64,000 bases of DNA from Branchiostoma floridae. Taxonomy: Eukaryota > Chordata > Leptocardii > Amphioxiformes > Branchiostomatidae. Position numbers and translations under genes: made by a program. How positions within the stretch are numbered: position 1 is the stretch's first letter; each line of letters opens with the position of its first letter. Location of the stretch: contig NC_049983.1 in assembly GCF_000003815.2 (NCBI RefSeq), forward strand, positions 24,970,617 through 25,034,616, read 5' to 3'. This document shows positions 1 to 10,709 of the stretch, piece after piece. Under the pieces are notes generated by a model that saw only the letters and a list, made by a program, of their open reading frames with translations, ran no database searches and was not told the origin of the DNA.

Positions 1-36
1 TCTGGAGCTGCACGAGCAGCTGAATGATGTTCTCAG
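1..36 (+). repeat. Partial copy of the following FGD exon
   Basis: The first 27 bases closely match 164-190 inside the DH-end exon (one substitution), and the similarity then fades. The fragment lies upstream of that exon's own acceptor (AG at 87-88), so it is a detached tandem copy of exon sequence in the intron. Confidence 0.6.
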
Positions 37-88
37 ATCTACAATGATTATCATTAGTTTTGATAACACTCTTGTATCTCATCTTCAG

Positions 89-3000
89 AGGCCCTTGAGC
101 TAATATCCGACTCTGCGAGACATTCCAACGAGGCGATGAAGAAAATCGAAAAGTTCCACAAGCTTCTGGAGCTGCATGAGCAGCTGAATGGTGAGGTTGA
201 TGTGGTGAGCCCCACGCGTGAGTTCCTGCTGGAGGGGAAGATCACCAAGATCGCGGCTCGGAGCGGGGAACATCAGGACAGATATCTCTTTCTGGTGAGG
301 AAGGAAGCTTAATGCTTCTTCTATAAGTAGTGCTTAGTGTGCAAGATACTTTTTTAGCCAGGTTGTCAAGGTAGCAACCTGAGTCAAAAGCCAGATTGTA
401 CCATCAATATTTCAGGTTGCCCCACTTTCAAGTTATACTTTCTTCAAATCAGCCACTTCTCCATTATCTTTTCTTCCTGCACCTAACAGAATGCTTTGTA
501 GCAAAATGGACCATTGTTTGGATTACTGCCCATTCACAAGTTTTCACACTCAGATCATTAGGTCCAGGTTTATGTCTGGACCTGGACCGTAACTGTACTA
601 GAGTACATGAATTTTCTGATACTGATACCCACCCCTAACTACCAGTTTTTAAAAATCTGTTTCTCTCAGTTTAAAAATTCCTTCCTGCATGACTTGTAAT
701 GTCGGTATTTTGTTCTTTGTTTTGATAATCATTATATGACAAAAGTTGCTGCAATTCTGAATCTGATGTATTTGATAATATTTTGATAATTATTTTCCCC
801 CAGTTTAACGACATGCTGCTGTGCTGCTCGCCCAGCCTGGTGGGGAACAGGTTCAGGGTCAGAACCAGGATGGACGTGGACGGCATGACGGTAGGGAACT
901 TTCGGTTGCTGCTGAATATCTGTAGCACATACATGTATCCTGTACATTTAGAGTAAATTAGACTCTGTCCTTGATGTTGTCACAAGCTGATAATTGTTAT
1001 AACTTGGTAAACACTAGCCTCCATTTACACAATCTCTTGCTGGCTGTAAATGACCTGTAGTTGGCAGCAACTGTAGGACTGGCCGCGATTTTAGTCAGGG
1101 TAGGTAACACCGAATATTTTTGTATTGTAATACTGTTCCCGTCCCCTGGGCTACCCCAGCCTCTAATACTAATAGCCTTTGGCTTGTTTTTGCAGACCAT
1201 TCTGTATGTCTTTGACATCCAAACTGGTTAATAGATTTTTAAAATGCCAACTTGAAGGTTCTATACTATGTCATACAGTCACTGAATTTAGTTCAATTCT
1301 ATTGTTACTAAATGTAATTGTGCAACTAAATTGATTGAGGTTTGTTTAAGTTTACATGACAGAATCTAATGCAATGATTACCCCACTACAGGTGAGTAAA
1401 GGAAACAACCCAGAGGAGGACACATTTGTGGTCCAGGCTAGACAACGGGCTCTGGAGCTGTACGCAAGGTCGGGGGACAACTTGTGTCATCAATCATAAA
1501 CTGTTCTTTCCGTGTTTAAAGTCATGTCAACAAACTCTGTCAGGTTATATCTGCCTACTGCTACTTCCTTTAAACAAAATTGTTTCTGGTTGTGTGTCTT
1601 TAGTACATGTAAGTCTTTGTATGTCCAAGTCTTGTCTGACTTGACTGTAATATTGTGATGACTTATCTGTACAATTGATATTTTCTTTGCAGTACACAAG
1701 AAGAAAGAGATGCATGGCACAAGGTAGGAACAGAAAAACATTTACAATACATATAATACAGTAACTATATATACTATATATGTGTACGTACTTAATTTTG
1801 CGATCTGCATGTTGATAGTAAAACACTTTTCTTTGTATTAACACACAGACTTGTCAGCAATTAGACATAATATTTTTGTTCCAGGCCATCCAGGATGTTA
1901 TAGATGGATACCAGCTGATTAAAGGCCAGATCAAGAGAGAAGAGGACCAGAAATTACCAGAGGTAGTGACCTTCTGTACAATGTACACATGAACATGTCT
2001 TGTATTTGCACTGAATTTCTTAAGGATTCAATACATGTAATACTATGTGCACAATATATTACATACTAACATAGCTCTAAGGACGTCACGTGTCATGATG
2101 TACATGTACATGAAAACAGTTTTTACAGTGAAACTCCAAGTTGATAATGTCTTTACATTGGAAAGTATTGAGCCTTAGCTTGAAAGTATTGAGCCTTAGC
2201 TTGAAAGTGCATCTGTGTTGGTAGAAGTCATTATTGAACTTAGTTTAACTGTAATATCCAACACAAAAAAATTGACCCAAAATTGCTTTTCAGTTGAAAA
2301 TTTGGCTGAGTCCAATTTTTTGTGTTGGATATTACAGTTAAACTAGTTCAATAAGTATTGAGCCTGTTGTTTTAACTGGTTTGAAGATTGTACAGTTATC
2401 ACATCTTAGCTAAGACTGAGCACACTCTCTTCTGAATTCGACTATTCATTTCAAATCAAAACAGTTTACTTATAGTTATTTGAAACAATGTGTAACAATT
2501 GTACAAATGTAGTGCTCACAACACAAACATAAAATACCTTCTGTATTCCAGGAGGTCAGTGCAAGTGAGTTGGGGAAGCGAGCGCCACAGTGGATCAAGG
2601 ATAACGAGGTGACGATGTGCATGAGGTGTTCCCAGGCCTTCAACGCGCTCAAGAGGAGGAGGCACCACTGCAGGGCCTGCGGATGGGTGAGACATCTGCT
2701 TCATTTCATCTTTACTTACTTACTTATCCTCTCCATCCCATGTGGGACATAAGGCTGTGATAAGTTTCCTCCACTGGGGTCTGTTCTGTGCTAGGAGCTG
2801 AGCAGCATCCCAGGGGATCCCAATGGCCGCTAGGTCTGAAGCCACAGTACGTCTCCATGTAGTTTTAGGACGTCCCCATTTTCTCTTCCCCTCAGGGGCC
2901 CAATGTAGAGCAACTTTGGGAATACAGATCCGACATCCGCAGAACATGGCCCAACCATTTCAGTCTTCTGATGGCAATTTCAGTAGACAACTGAAGACAG

Positions 3001-5927
3001 CTTTCATCTTTGAGACACATTAATCTTTCTTATCAGTACATGGACATTTATAGTAAATATTAGGCAAGATGTTAGCCTAAAAACAGAGCGCTGGAAGGAA
3101 AAAATATGTGGACGTTCCAAAGGAAACATTAAAGCAAGATTTTAGCTTCAAAACAGAGGGCTGGGAGTATAAATTTAGTAATATTCTCGCCCCCTGAAAC
3201 TGTGCCTATCAATACGTTTCTGAAGGTTTATCTGGCGTACCAATATCAACGCATTCTTCCAGTTCATTCTAGTAATACTGAAGAAGAGTGATGGATGTCA
3301 CTCAAAATGGCCAGAAATGATCTCCGAATCTTGCTCATTTGCAGAGACTGAGTCGTCCTTAAAGTTGTGTCTATCAATAATTGAATTTACTGCCCTTTTC
3401 CTCACTCAGAATTGTTGTGCAATTAACAGAAAGTTAACTTTTGCTTTGCTGCATTATTTCAGGTGGTGTGCAGAGGATGTTCTAACTACAAAGAGAAGCT
3501 GGAGTACAGCAGGGAAGTCTGTAAACACTGTTTCTTATGTTCCAGGTTGTGTGCAGCAGATGTTCTAACTACAAAGAGAAGCTGGAGTATAGCGGGAAGA
3601 CAGACAGAGTCTGTAAACACTGTTTCTTCATCCTGAAGAGGGTTAGGCCGCCAAGTGTGGAGGAAGAGAGTGAGAAATCTAAAGGGGTTCTAGAGGTGAG
3701 GGGATCTTACAATAAACTTCTTTATGTAATATGTAACGTTATATAGTTTATGACTCACCAGGCATATAGTTTGTGACTGGCAGTTTATTTGTTTGTGTTT
3801 ATTTTGCTTGCGTGTGCTGAATACAGATTCTACTAGTCAGGTAAGTGAATTGAGGGTAGAATGGACAGATGGATGGATGGATGGATGGATGGATGGATAG
3901 AAGGAAGGAAGGAAGGAATAAATGAGTGAATGAACCAAAGAATGGCTATGTTTTCCCAGCTCCATGCAGCGGAGGCAGGCGGTGAGATGTCCGGGTACCT
4001 GCACATGTTGGACCGGGACAGGAGTGAGTGAATGAACGAAGGAGTGAATGAATGAATGACTGTTGAATGTCCCCCCAGCTCCATGCAGCCGAGGCAGGCG
4101 GTGAGATGAGTGAGTGAATGAATGAATGAATGACTGTTGAATGTCCCCCCAGCTCCATGCAGCCGAGGCAGGCGGTGAGATGAGTGAGTGAATGAATGAA
4201 TGAATGACTGTTGAATGTCCCCACAGCTCCACGCAGCGGAGGCGGGCAGTGAGATGAGTGAGTGAATGAATGAATGACTGACTGTTGAATGTCCCCACAG
4301 CTCCACGCAGCGGAGGCAGGCGGTGAGATGTCCGGGTACCTGCACATGTTGGACCGGGACAGGAGTGAGTGAATGAATGAATGAATGACTGTTGAATGTC
4401 CCCACAGCTCCACGCAGCGGAGGCAGGCGGTGAGATGTCCGGGTACCTGCACATGTTGGACAGGGACAGGAGACGATGGAACAGACACTGGTTTGCCCTG
4501 TCAGCTGACGGGATGGTTCTGTATGTGTACAAGGCACATCAGGTGAGCAGAACTGCATAATCTTGTTTGTGCAATGTTTTTGTAATCAAGCTTTCTGGGG
4601 TTTTTTTCTAAAGAGTTGTTACAGCAACATTCTGTTTTGTCAACTGAATGCTTTATGTTCAGACGGTGCAAGTGACAAGTTATAATTTCCACATGAAATT
4701 GGAAATTGGAAGCCATGATGCATAGAATTTGTATTTTTGCTTAATGTGAGTGAAATGCAATGTACCATTTGAAAGATCATGCTCTTTGTATTTCTATCAA
4801 CGTTATTTCTATTATACAGTGCCTGAAAATAAACACTAAACAGTTATTATATAATTATACATAATTTATATGGCTCTCTAAAATGGGCAGTTGTTCTTAG
4901 TAGTTCCAACAAATTTAAAGCCATTCCTTGTGAAATCTTGGCAGCTTGAATTTCTATCTCTACCTGCTTGACTTTGATGCTATTTTATTTGCCGTTCGAA
5001 TGAGGAACCGTTCTAAGAATATGCCTGAAGTTTGTTGATGATAATTCCGTTTCCCCCCATCAGGATGTGAAGGCAGAGTTCACCATCCCGTTGCCGGGTT
5101 ACTCCATATTTGAGCCTGACCCACTGGAGACGACCGACAGAGAACATGTTTTTACTCTCAGCCAGGCCAAGCAGGTCTACATGCTAGCAGCCGACGATGC
5201 AGAGAAGAAAAACAGGTAAAATCATCAGTTAATGTTAGTAGCAGTATCCAATATTTGATTAGATGACCGACAGAGAGCACTTATTCACTCTCAGCCAGGC
5301 CAAGCAGGTCTACATGCTAGCTGCTGATGGTGCAGAGAAGAAAAACAGGTAAAATCATCAGTTAATGTTAGTAGTAGTATCCAATATTTGATTAGATGAC
5401 CGACAGAGAGCACTTATTCACTCTCAGCCAGGCCAAGCAGGTCTACATGCTAGCTGCTGATGGTGCAGAGAAGAAAAACAGGTAAAATCATCAGTTAATG
5501 TTAGTAGTAGTATCCAATATTTGACTAGACGACCGACAGAGAGCACTTATTCACTCTCAGCCAGGCCAAGCAGGTCTACATGCTAGCTGCTGATGGTGCA
5601 GAGAAGAAAAACAGGTGAAGTCATCAGCAAAATACATTTTCTTTCATTTTTCATTTTACAGATTCAATGAACAGTTTCATACATGTATTCTGGTCAAATA
5701 TTGCACTGAGAATTCCATTCACCAGGCTCAGATCTTCGTGAAAATGCGACATACAGGGATAGACCCATGTGATTGTGTGAATGGCATTTAGCACCAAGGA
5801 CAGATACTTCTATTAGTGCTGATGGCATTCAGCACCATGGACAGGCACTTTCATTAGTGTGAAGCACCAAGAAGAGACATATTTGTGTGTGCCTGCGTGT
5901 GTGTGTGTGTGTATGTGTGTGTGTGTG

Positions 5928-5964
<37 letters not shown>

Positions 5965-5970
5965 ACGTGC

Positions 5971-6001
<31 letters not shown>

Positions 6002-6253
6002 GTTCAAGGGAGGGGTTCCTCAGTGACAATGCCCCGCCATGAGAGAGTCTGTGTACTTCCTGTCAAAATCAAGACCACCAATTAATGTACAATCATGTAC
6101 TCCCTGCATGTCTACAAAGCATTGTTCTAGATAGAACTGCATTTCACCAGTCCTGTTATCATCGATACTATGGTTGGGATTTCTAATATCAAAGTTTTCA
6201 TTTCCCCCACCCCCAGATGGATAGAGGTGCTGGACAGGTGTACCAAGGTGTGA
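89..6253 (+). CDS. FGD: FGD-family RhoGEF, 3' part of gene (end of DH, PH1, FYVE, PH2)
   Basis: FGD proteins are Cdc42 guanine exchange factors with DH-PH-FYVE-PH order that act on actin and phosphoinositide membranes. Ten exons join in frame: 89-294, 804-890, 1392-1468, 1693-1723, 1885-1962, 2552-2686, 3546-3695, 4408-4542, 5064-5215, 6217-6253 (stop TGA), giving 361 residues plus a 2-nt leading part codon. The first exon carries the end of DH ([20 protein letters not shown]) and starts PH1 ([12 protein letters not shown]...DRYLFL). The FYVE domain spans exons 2552-2686 and 3546-3695 and shows [20 protein letters not shown] and all eight zinc-ligand cysteines (CMRC, CRAC, CSRC, CKHC). PH2 starts EMSGYLHML and ends [12 protein letters not shown]. 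The 5' half of the gene lies outside the window. Which FGD paralogue it is cannot be told. Exon-fragment copies beside several exons are listed separately. Confidence 0.9.
548..640. repeat. Possible decayed copy of the 10.3-kb hAT-like MITE
   Basis: Intron sequence here contains AGGTCCAGGTTT, GTCTGGACCTGGACC and GATACCCACCCCTAAC, which resemble internal and 3' end sequence of the MITE at 10286-10701. No terminal repeats or target duplication survive, so this is tentative. Confidence 0.3.
2160..2212 (+). repeat. Short direct repeat beside palindromic MITE
   Basis: A 21-bp unit beginning GAAAGTATTGAGCC occurs twice in a row, and AGTATTGAGCC occurs again just after the hairpin element (2354-2364). 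It may be a duplicated target site of that element. Confidence 0.45.
2233..2352. mobile_element. Palindromic (fold-back) MITE in FGD intron
   Basis: About 42 bp at 2233-2274 is the near-perfect inverted complement of 2313-2352, around a short loop. The arms contain AACTGTAATATCCAACACA. A half copy of the same family is at 13966-14008, which shows it is dispersed. The superfamily cannot be assigned from the ends. Confidence 0.7.
2708..2960 (-). mobile_element. 5'-truncated non-LTR retrotransposon, 3' end of RT ORF
   Basis: On the minus strand an open frame at 2720-2947 reads [20 protein letters not shown] and continues with [22 protein letters not shown], the typical C-terminus of non-LTR retrotransposon reverse transcriptase ORFs. 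The 3' end is a short AAGT microsatellite tail (TTACTTACTTACTT on the plus strand, from about 2711), as in RTE/CR1-type elements. The 5' part is missing. It sits in the intron that splits the FYVE domain. Confidence 0.75.
3463..3545 (+). repeat. Tandem copy of the second FYVE exon (likely skipped)
   Basis: This stretch copies 3546-3628 at high identity and has its own acceptor (CATTATTTCAG at 3452-3462). It would encode [20 protein letters not shown]. It lacks 9 bp of the RVC motif, and its 3' end is the TTCCAG acceptor of the next copy. Reading through both copies shifts frame and reaches a stop, so the downstream copy is taken as the functional exon. Confidence 0.7.
3868..3920 (+). repeat. 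Simple tetranucleotide repeat (GGAT/GAAG)n
   Basis: Runs of GGAT are followed by GAAG units immediately upstream of the PH2 acceptor array. Confidence 0.9.
3920..4407 (+). repeat. Minisatellite made of PH2 intron-exon junction copies
   Basis: Five extra copies of the 3' splice acceptor plus the first part of the PH2 exon (CTCCACGCAGCGGAGGC and onward) precede the real exon. Exon-like starts are at 3960, 4079, 4153, 4227 and 4301, with the functional one at 4408. Three spacings are exactly 74 bp; longer units of 107 and 119 bp also carry the next 33 or so exon bases. Copies are separated by GAATGAATGAAT repeats. Read from an upstream acceptor, each runs into TGA within the repeat. Confidence 0.9.
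5216..5614 (+). repeat. Three tandem 133-bp copies of the end of a PH2 exon with its donor
   Basis: The last 84 bases of exon 5064-5215 with the GTAAAA donor and about 49 bp of intron recur at 5265-5348, 5398-5481 and 5531-5614, at a period of exactly 133 bp. The copies resemble each other more than the functional exon. The nearest upstream AG would put TGA in frame at once, so they look like non-functional exon relics. Confidence 0.9.
5885..6000 (+). repeat. (TG)n microsatellite
   Basis: A long, slightly interrupted TG run in the last FGD intron. Confidence 0.95.
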
Positions 6254-7520
6254 AGAAGTTACCTGTGTAAGGTCAGGAGGAGTCTTGCCAAGCTTTCGGA
6301 GGGAAGAAGAGCCAGCTTGCCAAGAACGAGCCGTATGTGCAATGTCGGGAATGAAGACAGGAGGTCCAGTTTGAAATGCTGGGAAATTGCAGGCAATATT
6401 CCTTTGATTTTGATTTTGATTTTAATTTCAAGTTCGACGTTCTGCAAGGACAGAAATGTAGTTATGCCGGTGAAGATGTGTTTAAAAAAAGGAATAATGA
6501 TTTTTTTTTTAATGTACTTAAATGTGCAGTACAGAAGAAGTGGCCAGCAACAACTCAGGTACAATTGTACTCTGTTGCTATTATATGACCCTTTGTACCG
6601 TCTCTTTTTTAAAGAACAATTTACCAAGCCTACAAAGTTGCTGGGAACAAATTTTCATTTTAAGTTTTAATTTTCTGCAAGAGCAGGCTCTGAAATGATT
6701 CCAGTTATGAGCTATTTTAGTCAAAGAAGATTTGAAAAAAAAAATGTGCAAGTTTTTTTTTAAACCAAAATGTACAATATTATTGTAAAGTACAGAAAAA
6801 AAGGGAAGTAACAAACAATACTAGTGTGCAATTTATTCTGTTGCTGCACAATACAAAAAATGTAATGTGGTGCCATGTGGTTTTAAAGAACAATTTATGC
6901 CTTCAAAAAGTACAAACTTGCTGGGAAAGAATTTAAAAGTGACTGTAGAGTTAGCAAGATTGTCAATGAAGTTAGAATGCAAAAAAAAAAGAATGATTAT
7001 CAAATTTTGAAAAAAGGGAATTTTATGTAAGCCACAATATTGTATACCCAAATGGTAAATGATGAGCTGTATCCATTCACAACGCCATTGTAGAGAGCAG
7101 AGAAAGACATTCAAAAGAATGTCAGGCCTATAGGGGACATGTAAAAGAAGCAGAAGTCAATTTTTGACATCGCTCACAAACAATTGAAATCTGTTGCCAT
7201 TGACAACATAATGAGATGTAAATAACTTCCATGTTGTAAACAATAATGAAAAATTACAAATACGAGAAAGTATCCGTAGTTGCTGCTTGTAAATTGTTGC
7301 CAACTTTAGGTTAATTTTGTAAGGATTAATGCTAAGATACAAAATGAATTTGTAGCTAATGCTAAGTGGTTGCTTAAAAGCTGATGATATTTCAGCTTTC
7401 TTTCTAAAAAAAATTGTAACTTTGCTGGGTTGATTCCAGTTGACTTAGAGTTTGGTGTTTGCAACAAACATTAAATATTGTAGAATGAAAAAATTAGAAA
7501 CCAATTTGCCAATACACATA
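6254..7520. other. FGD 3' flank, AT-rich, no gene seen
   Basis: AT-rich sequence with many A and T homopolymers and a short (GATTTT)n tract near 6408. Part is presumably FGD 3' UTR, but I cannot place the polyadenylation site. Short ORFs on both strands match nothing I recognise. Confidence 0.6.
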
Positions 7521-7528
7521 TTGAGAGC

Positions 7529-9199
7529 CAGCGTTCCCGCCAGGCATACGTCTTTACGTCTTTGGACGCATCTTTTTCTGGAAAGACGCACTCGGCTCAG
7601 CTGAATGCGTCCATAAAAAATTCTGAAAGAAAGGCTGACCTGTACCACCAGTGTACAAAATGTATCTGGAATCTTTTAAAAAAATCTGTCTTTATAAGAA
7701 GGAATCCTACCTTTACAATTTATACTTCAAATTCTTCACTTTCCGGTCATCCCAGTAGTCTGGGCTTGGGGCGGAGCGCGGCACGTTTTACAACTAGCGA
7801 ATCCATGTGCAACACACCCTGCCACGCGCCAGTCTGAGCCGTCCGTTGCGCAATGTATTTTTTTGTAGTCCGTGAAATACATCTGACAGTCAGCATTCTT
7901 TAACACTCGAAGAAATCTTATGCAGATTTTATATTCTGATATTAACATAATACTAACTTGTCCTCATTTTCACGTATTTGTTAAAGATTTGTGGGCAATA
8001 CAAGTATTGAACGAACAAACTGTTCTGCGCGAGTGCTGCACATCTCAACAAAAGTTCTCACACTGTGGGCAGTTGATTGGCAGTCGGTATCTTTGACAAA
8101 ATGCCGCCGGCGCCATGCAGTCCAGATTGGCCACCAGGTCCAAATCCAATCATCTTAATAACCAATCAGCATTCGATAAATGTAATGTTACACTCTGTCA
8201 TTGGTCACCGGGAAAAAAAGTTGCCGACTATTAGCGCACGTGATGTTGGTAGCCGCCCGTGTCGTCTGGCAACTTGTGTTTCTTCCCTAGCTGCTAACAA
8301 TTTACTATTAAAGTTTCCCCATTTATCCAAGTTAAAAAACGTGCGCGGTAAATAAGTGAAGAATTCAAAACTATACACTTTATTTCTTATTTACAAAATT
8401 CCTTTTGTTTCAAAAAGACAAAATTTGCGGCAGAAAAGGGGCCGCAATATTGTTGTCAGGCGTCGATCGAGTCGGTTGTGCACTAGCATTGGCCTTCGTG
8501 GCACATGGCGCGGCACGCCCCCCTCCCCAGATGGATCGTCGATCGCAGCGCCCAGCACGCTGGGACGTCTTTCTGGCTACTCCTTCAAGGCTACACCGGC
8601 ACTGATCACTGCCAAAGAGGCAGCAGATCGTCCTCCTTCGAGTAATGTATAACGTCCTTGGTCTATTTTAAAAGCAATCCAACCAAAGATTTCACTCCGA
8701 AAACGGGGTTACCTGAGGTCGCAGGAAACAAACGCACGCTCGTAGAAAATGACGGCGCGGCCTTGTAAAACCCCACCGATTCGAAAAATTTGAGTAAAAT
8801 CATCGGGCAAAATAGAAAAAAACACAAAGTGTGATGGCGCCGTTATTTTATCGTCTCGGAAAACTACTGTTATTGATGCGGGAGGGCGCAACATCGATCG
8901 CAGGAGGTAGACATTTTTTTATTCAATGACGGAAAAAAATTGGCAGAGGGTGGTCGTCGATAACTGAAAATGGGAGTAAAAGAGGCAACCGACGTCCAAT
9001 CTCAAGTGCATGATTATCCTCTCAAATTGCAGGAAATTGTGTTCTAGAGGGTTTGAAAATTCAAATTTTCCCGGGGGAGCATGCCCCCGGACCCCCCTAG
9101 AATGCGAGCGCCTGCGGCGCTCGTCTCGCGCCTCCGGCGCTCATTACGCCCCTCCCAAATATTTGGACGCATACTTTCAAGAACCTGGCGGGAACGCTG
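7529..9199. mobile_element. Non-autonomous hAT transposon, 1,671 bp, intact ends
   Basis: The ends are perfect 16-bp inverted repeats CAGCGTTCCCGCCAGG, and the element is flanked by the 8-bp duplication TTGAGAGC (7521-7528 and 9200-9207). CAG ends with an 8-bp duplication are the hAT signature. No transposase ORF is visible, so it must have been moved in trans. The interior is unusually GC-rich for the region. It includes five CCAAT/ATTGG boxes at about 8080-8210 and a CACGTG nearby, and a GC-rich 3' part with a short ORF (PGGACPRTPLE) at 9010-9216. Confidence 0.85.
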
Positions 9200-9207
9200 T
9201 TGAGAGC

Positions 9208-10277
9208 CAAACCTGAAAATTGCAAAGTTCCATCGTTTAAGGCGGCAGATTTAGCCAAGAATCTTTTCTTTCCATTCCAATTTCCAGTGAAAAATAGACA
9301 AAAACAGGCAAAATGAGGTTACATAATTATGATGTATTTGCTTTCTTGGGGAATTTGCTATATGCTTTTATCAGAAAAAATCAATCTTATTTTCAATAGT
9401 CAATAAACAGGCTGCCAAATGTCATATTACACCAGAGCTGCCTTCTGATTTTCATAGGCGTTCAAATTTATGATTGTCTGAATTGTCATAAGGCACTACA
9501 TTATAACAACAGGAACTGAAGATGAAAGTATATGTACTGTGAAATTATACATGATATATACAGTCTCTAAAATATGTTCTTGACATATACTGTATTATAC
9601 ATAATATGCAGATATTTCTATTGATTGTATACTGTACATATTAAACACCCTATACAGACTATTGAAATGAATTTTCTGGTGAAGTTAAGATTCTCAGGGC
9701 TCTATTTTATTTTATCTTATTCTTATTCTGCCTTATGCATTACTGCAACATTTTTCCATTCCTTTTTCTGCAACATTTGGTTGCTTGGCCATAGTCTATT
9801 TGTTGCCATTCCTTCCAATGAATATCATTTATCACAATGTAATGATTATCATTTCTGTATTAAGAGAAAATTTGAATTTATTGTTCTCTTCAAAAAGTTT
9901 AGAAATTATTGTTCTCTTCTCTTCTTGATGAAAAGAAAACATTACCTATCAAATGTGTAATAGATTATGATGTTGAGGGGAAATAAGAAAACAGTTTGAA
10001 AAGCTTTTAGCAAAATATTCCTTTCTATGCATTCTTTATCAATTTTTTGTACTGATTTACAAATTCAAAATCTACGTGCACAATGCATTGAAATGGATAC
10101 AAAATTTGTATTGAGCACTTTCAGGAATAAGGTGCTGTAACTTATCCAATGTCACTTTTTTAAGTACTGAGCTTTATCTCCCATAATATTCTTCAGTCTT
10201 GAACTCCCTGACAATTTTATTCACTATATACTTTCCATAAAATAACACAATAACCCACTTTGGGCCCTCCATCCATA
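9208..10277. other. AT-rich intergenic DNA
   Basis: No supportable gene, RNA or repeat structure seen. Only short ORFs with biased AT-rich composition. Confidence 0.6.
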
Positions 10278-10285
10278 ATATGAAT

Positions 10286-10701
10286 TAGGGCTGGGTACCG
10301 GTACAGAAAATTCAGGTCCAGTTCAGGTCCAGAGGATCAGGTCCAGGTCCGGACCTAAACCTGGACCTGATGCAGTATGACTCATACACTACAAAGAGAT
10401 CTGTTTGGTGAAGTATTAGACTTAAACTGGCGTTTTAAAATCCTTCAACACTAACTGCACCTGTACGATTGGCTGTAAAACTTGGTAGAAATTACTATAA
10501 ACTCTACTCTACTTCACTCTTGTTATTTTCTTCCACCTGCAAGCGCCAGAACGTGGGAATGCCTGATAAAATAATCTGTAAATTTTCTAATCGGTCCAAC
10601 ATCCGGTCCACCTAATTTTTTCCGGTCCGTTTACTTCTGGACCGGTCCAATAAGAAAAAAAACGGTTTTGTACCGGTACGTTGTACCAATACCCAGACCT
10701 A
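10286..10701. mobile_element. hAT-like MITE, 416 bp
   Basis: Left end TAGGGCTGGGTACCGGTAC and right end GTACCAATACCCAGACCTA are inverted repeats with 16 of 19 positions matching, flanked by the exact 8-bp duplication ATATGAAT (10278-10285, 10702-10709). Subterminal repeats of CAGGTCCAG and CCGGTCC fit a hAT-type MITE. Confidence 0.85.
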
Positions 10702-10709
10702 ATATGAAT

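Noticed and set aside
3833-4558. Three overlapping minus-strand frames of 180-241 codons
   Set aside because: They arise from the GAATGAATG and acceptor minisatellite; the repeat gives [10 protein letters not shown]-type products with no independent support.
5813-6085. ORFs over the TG microsatellite on both strands
   Set aside because: Products are Cys/Val or Thr/His dipeptide runs from a simple repeat.
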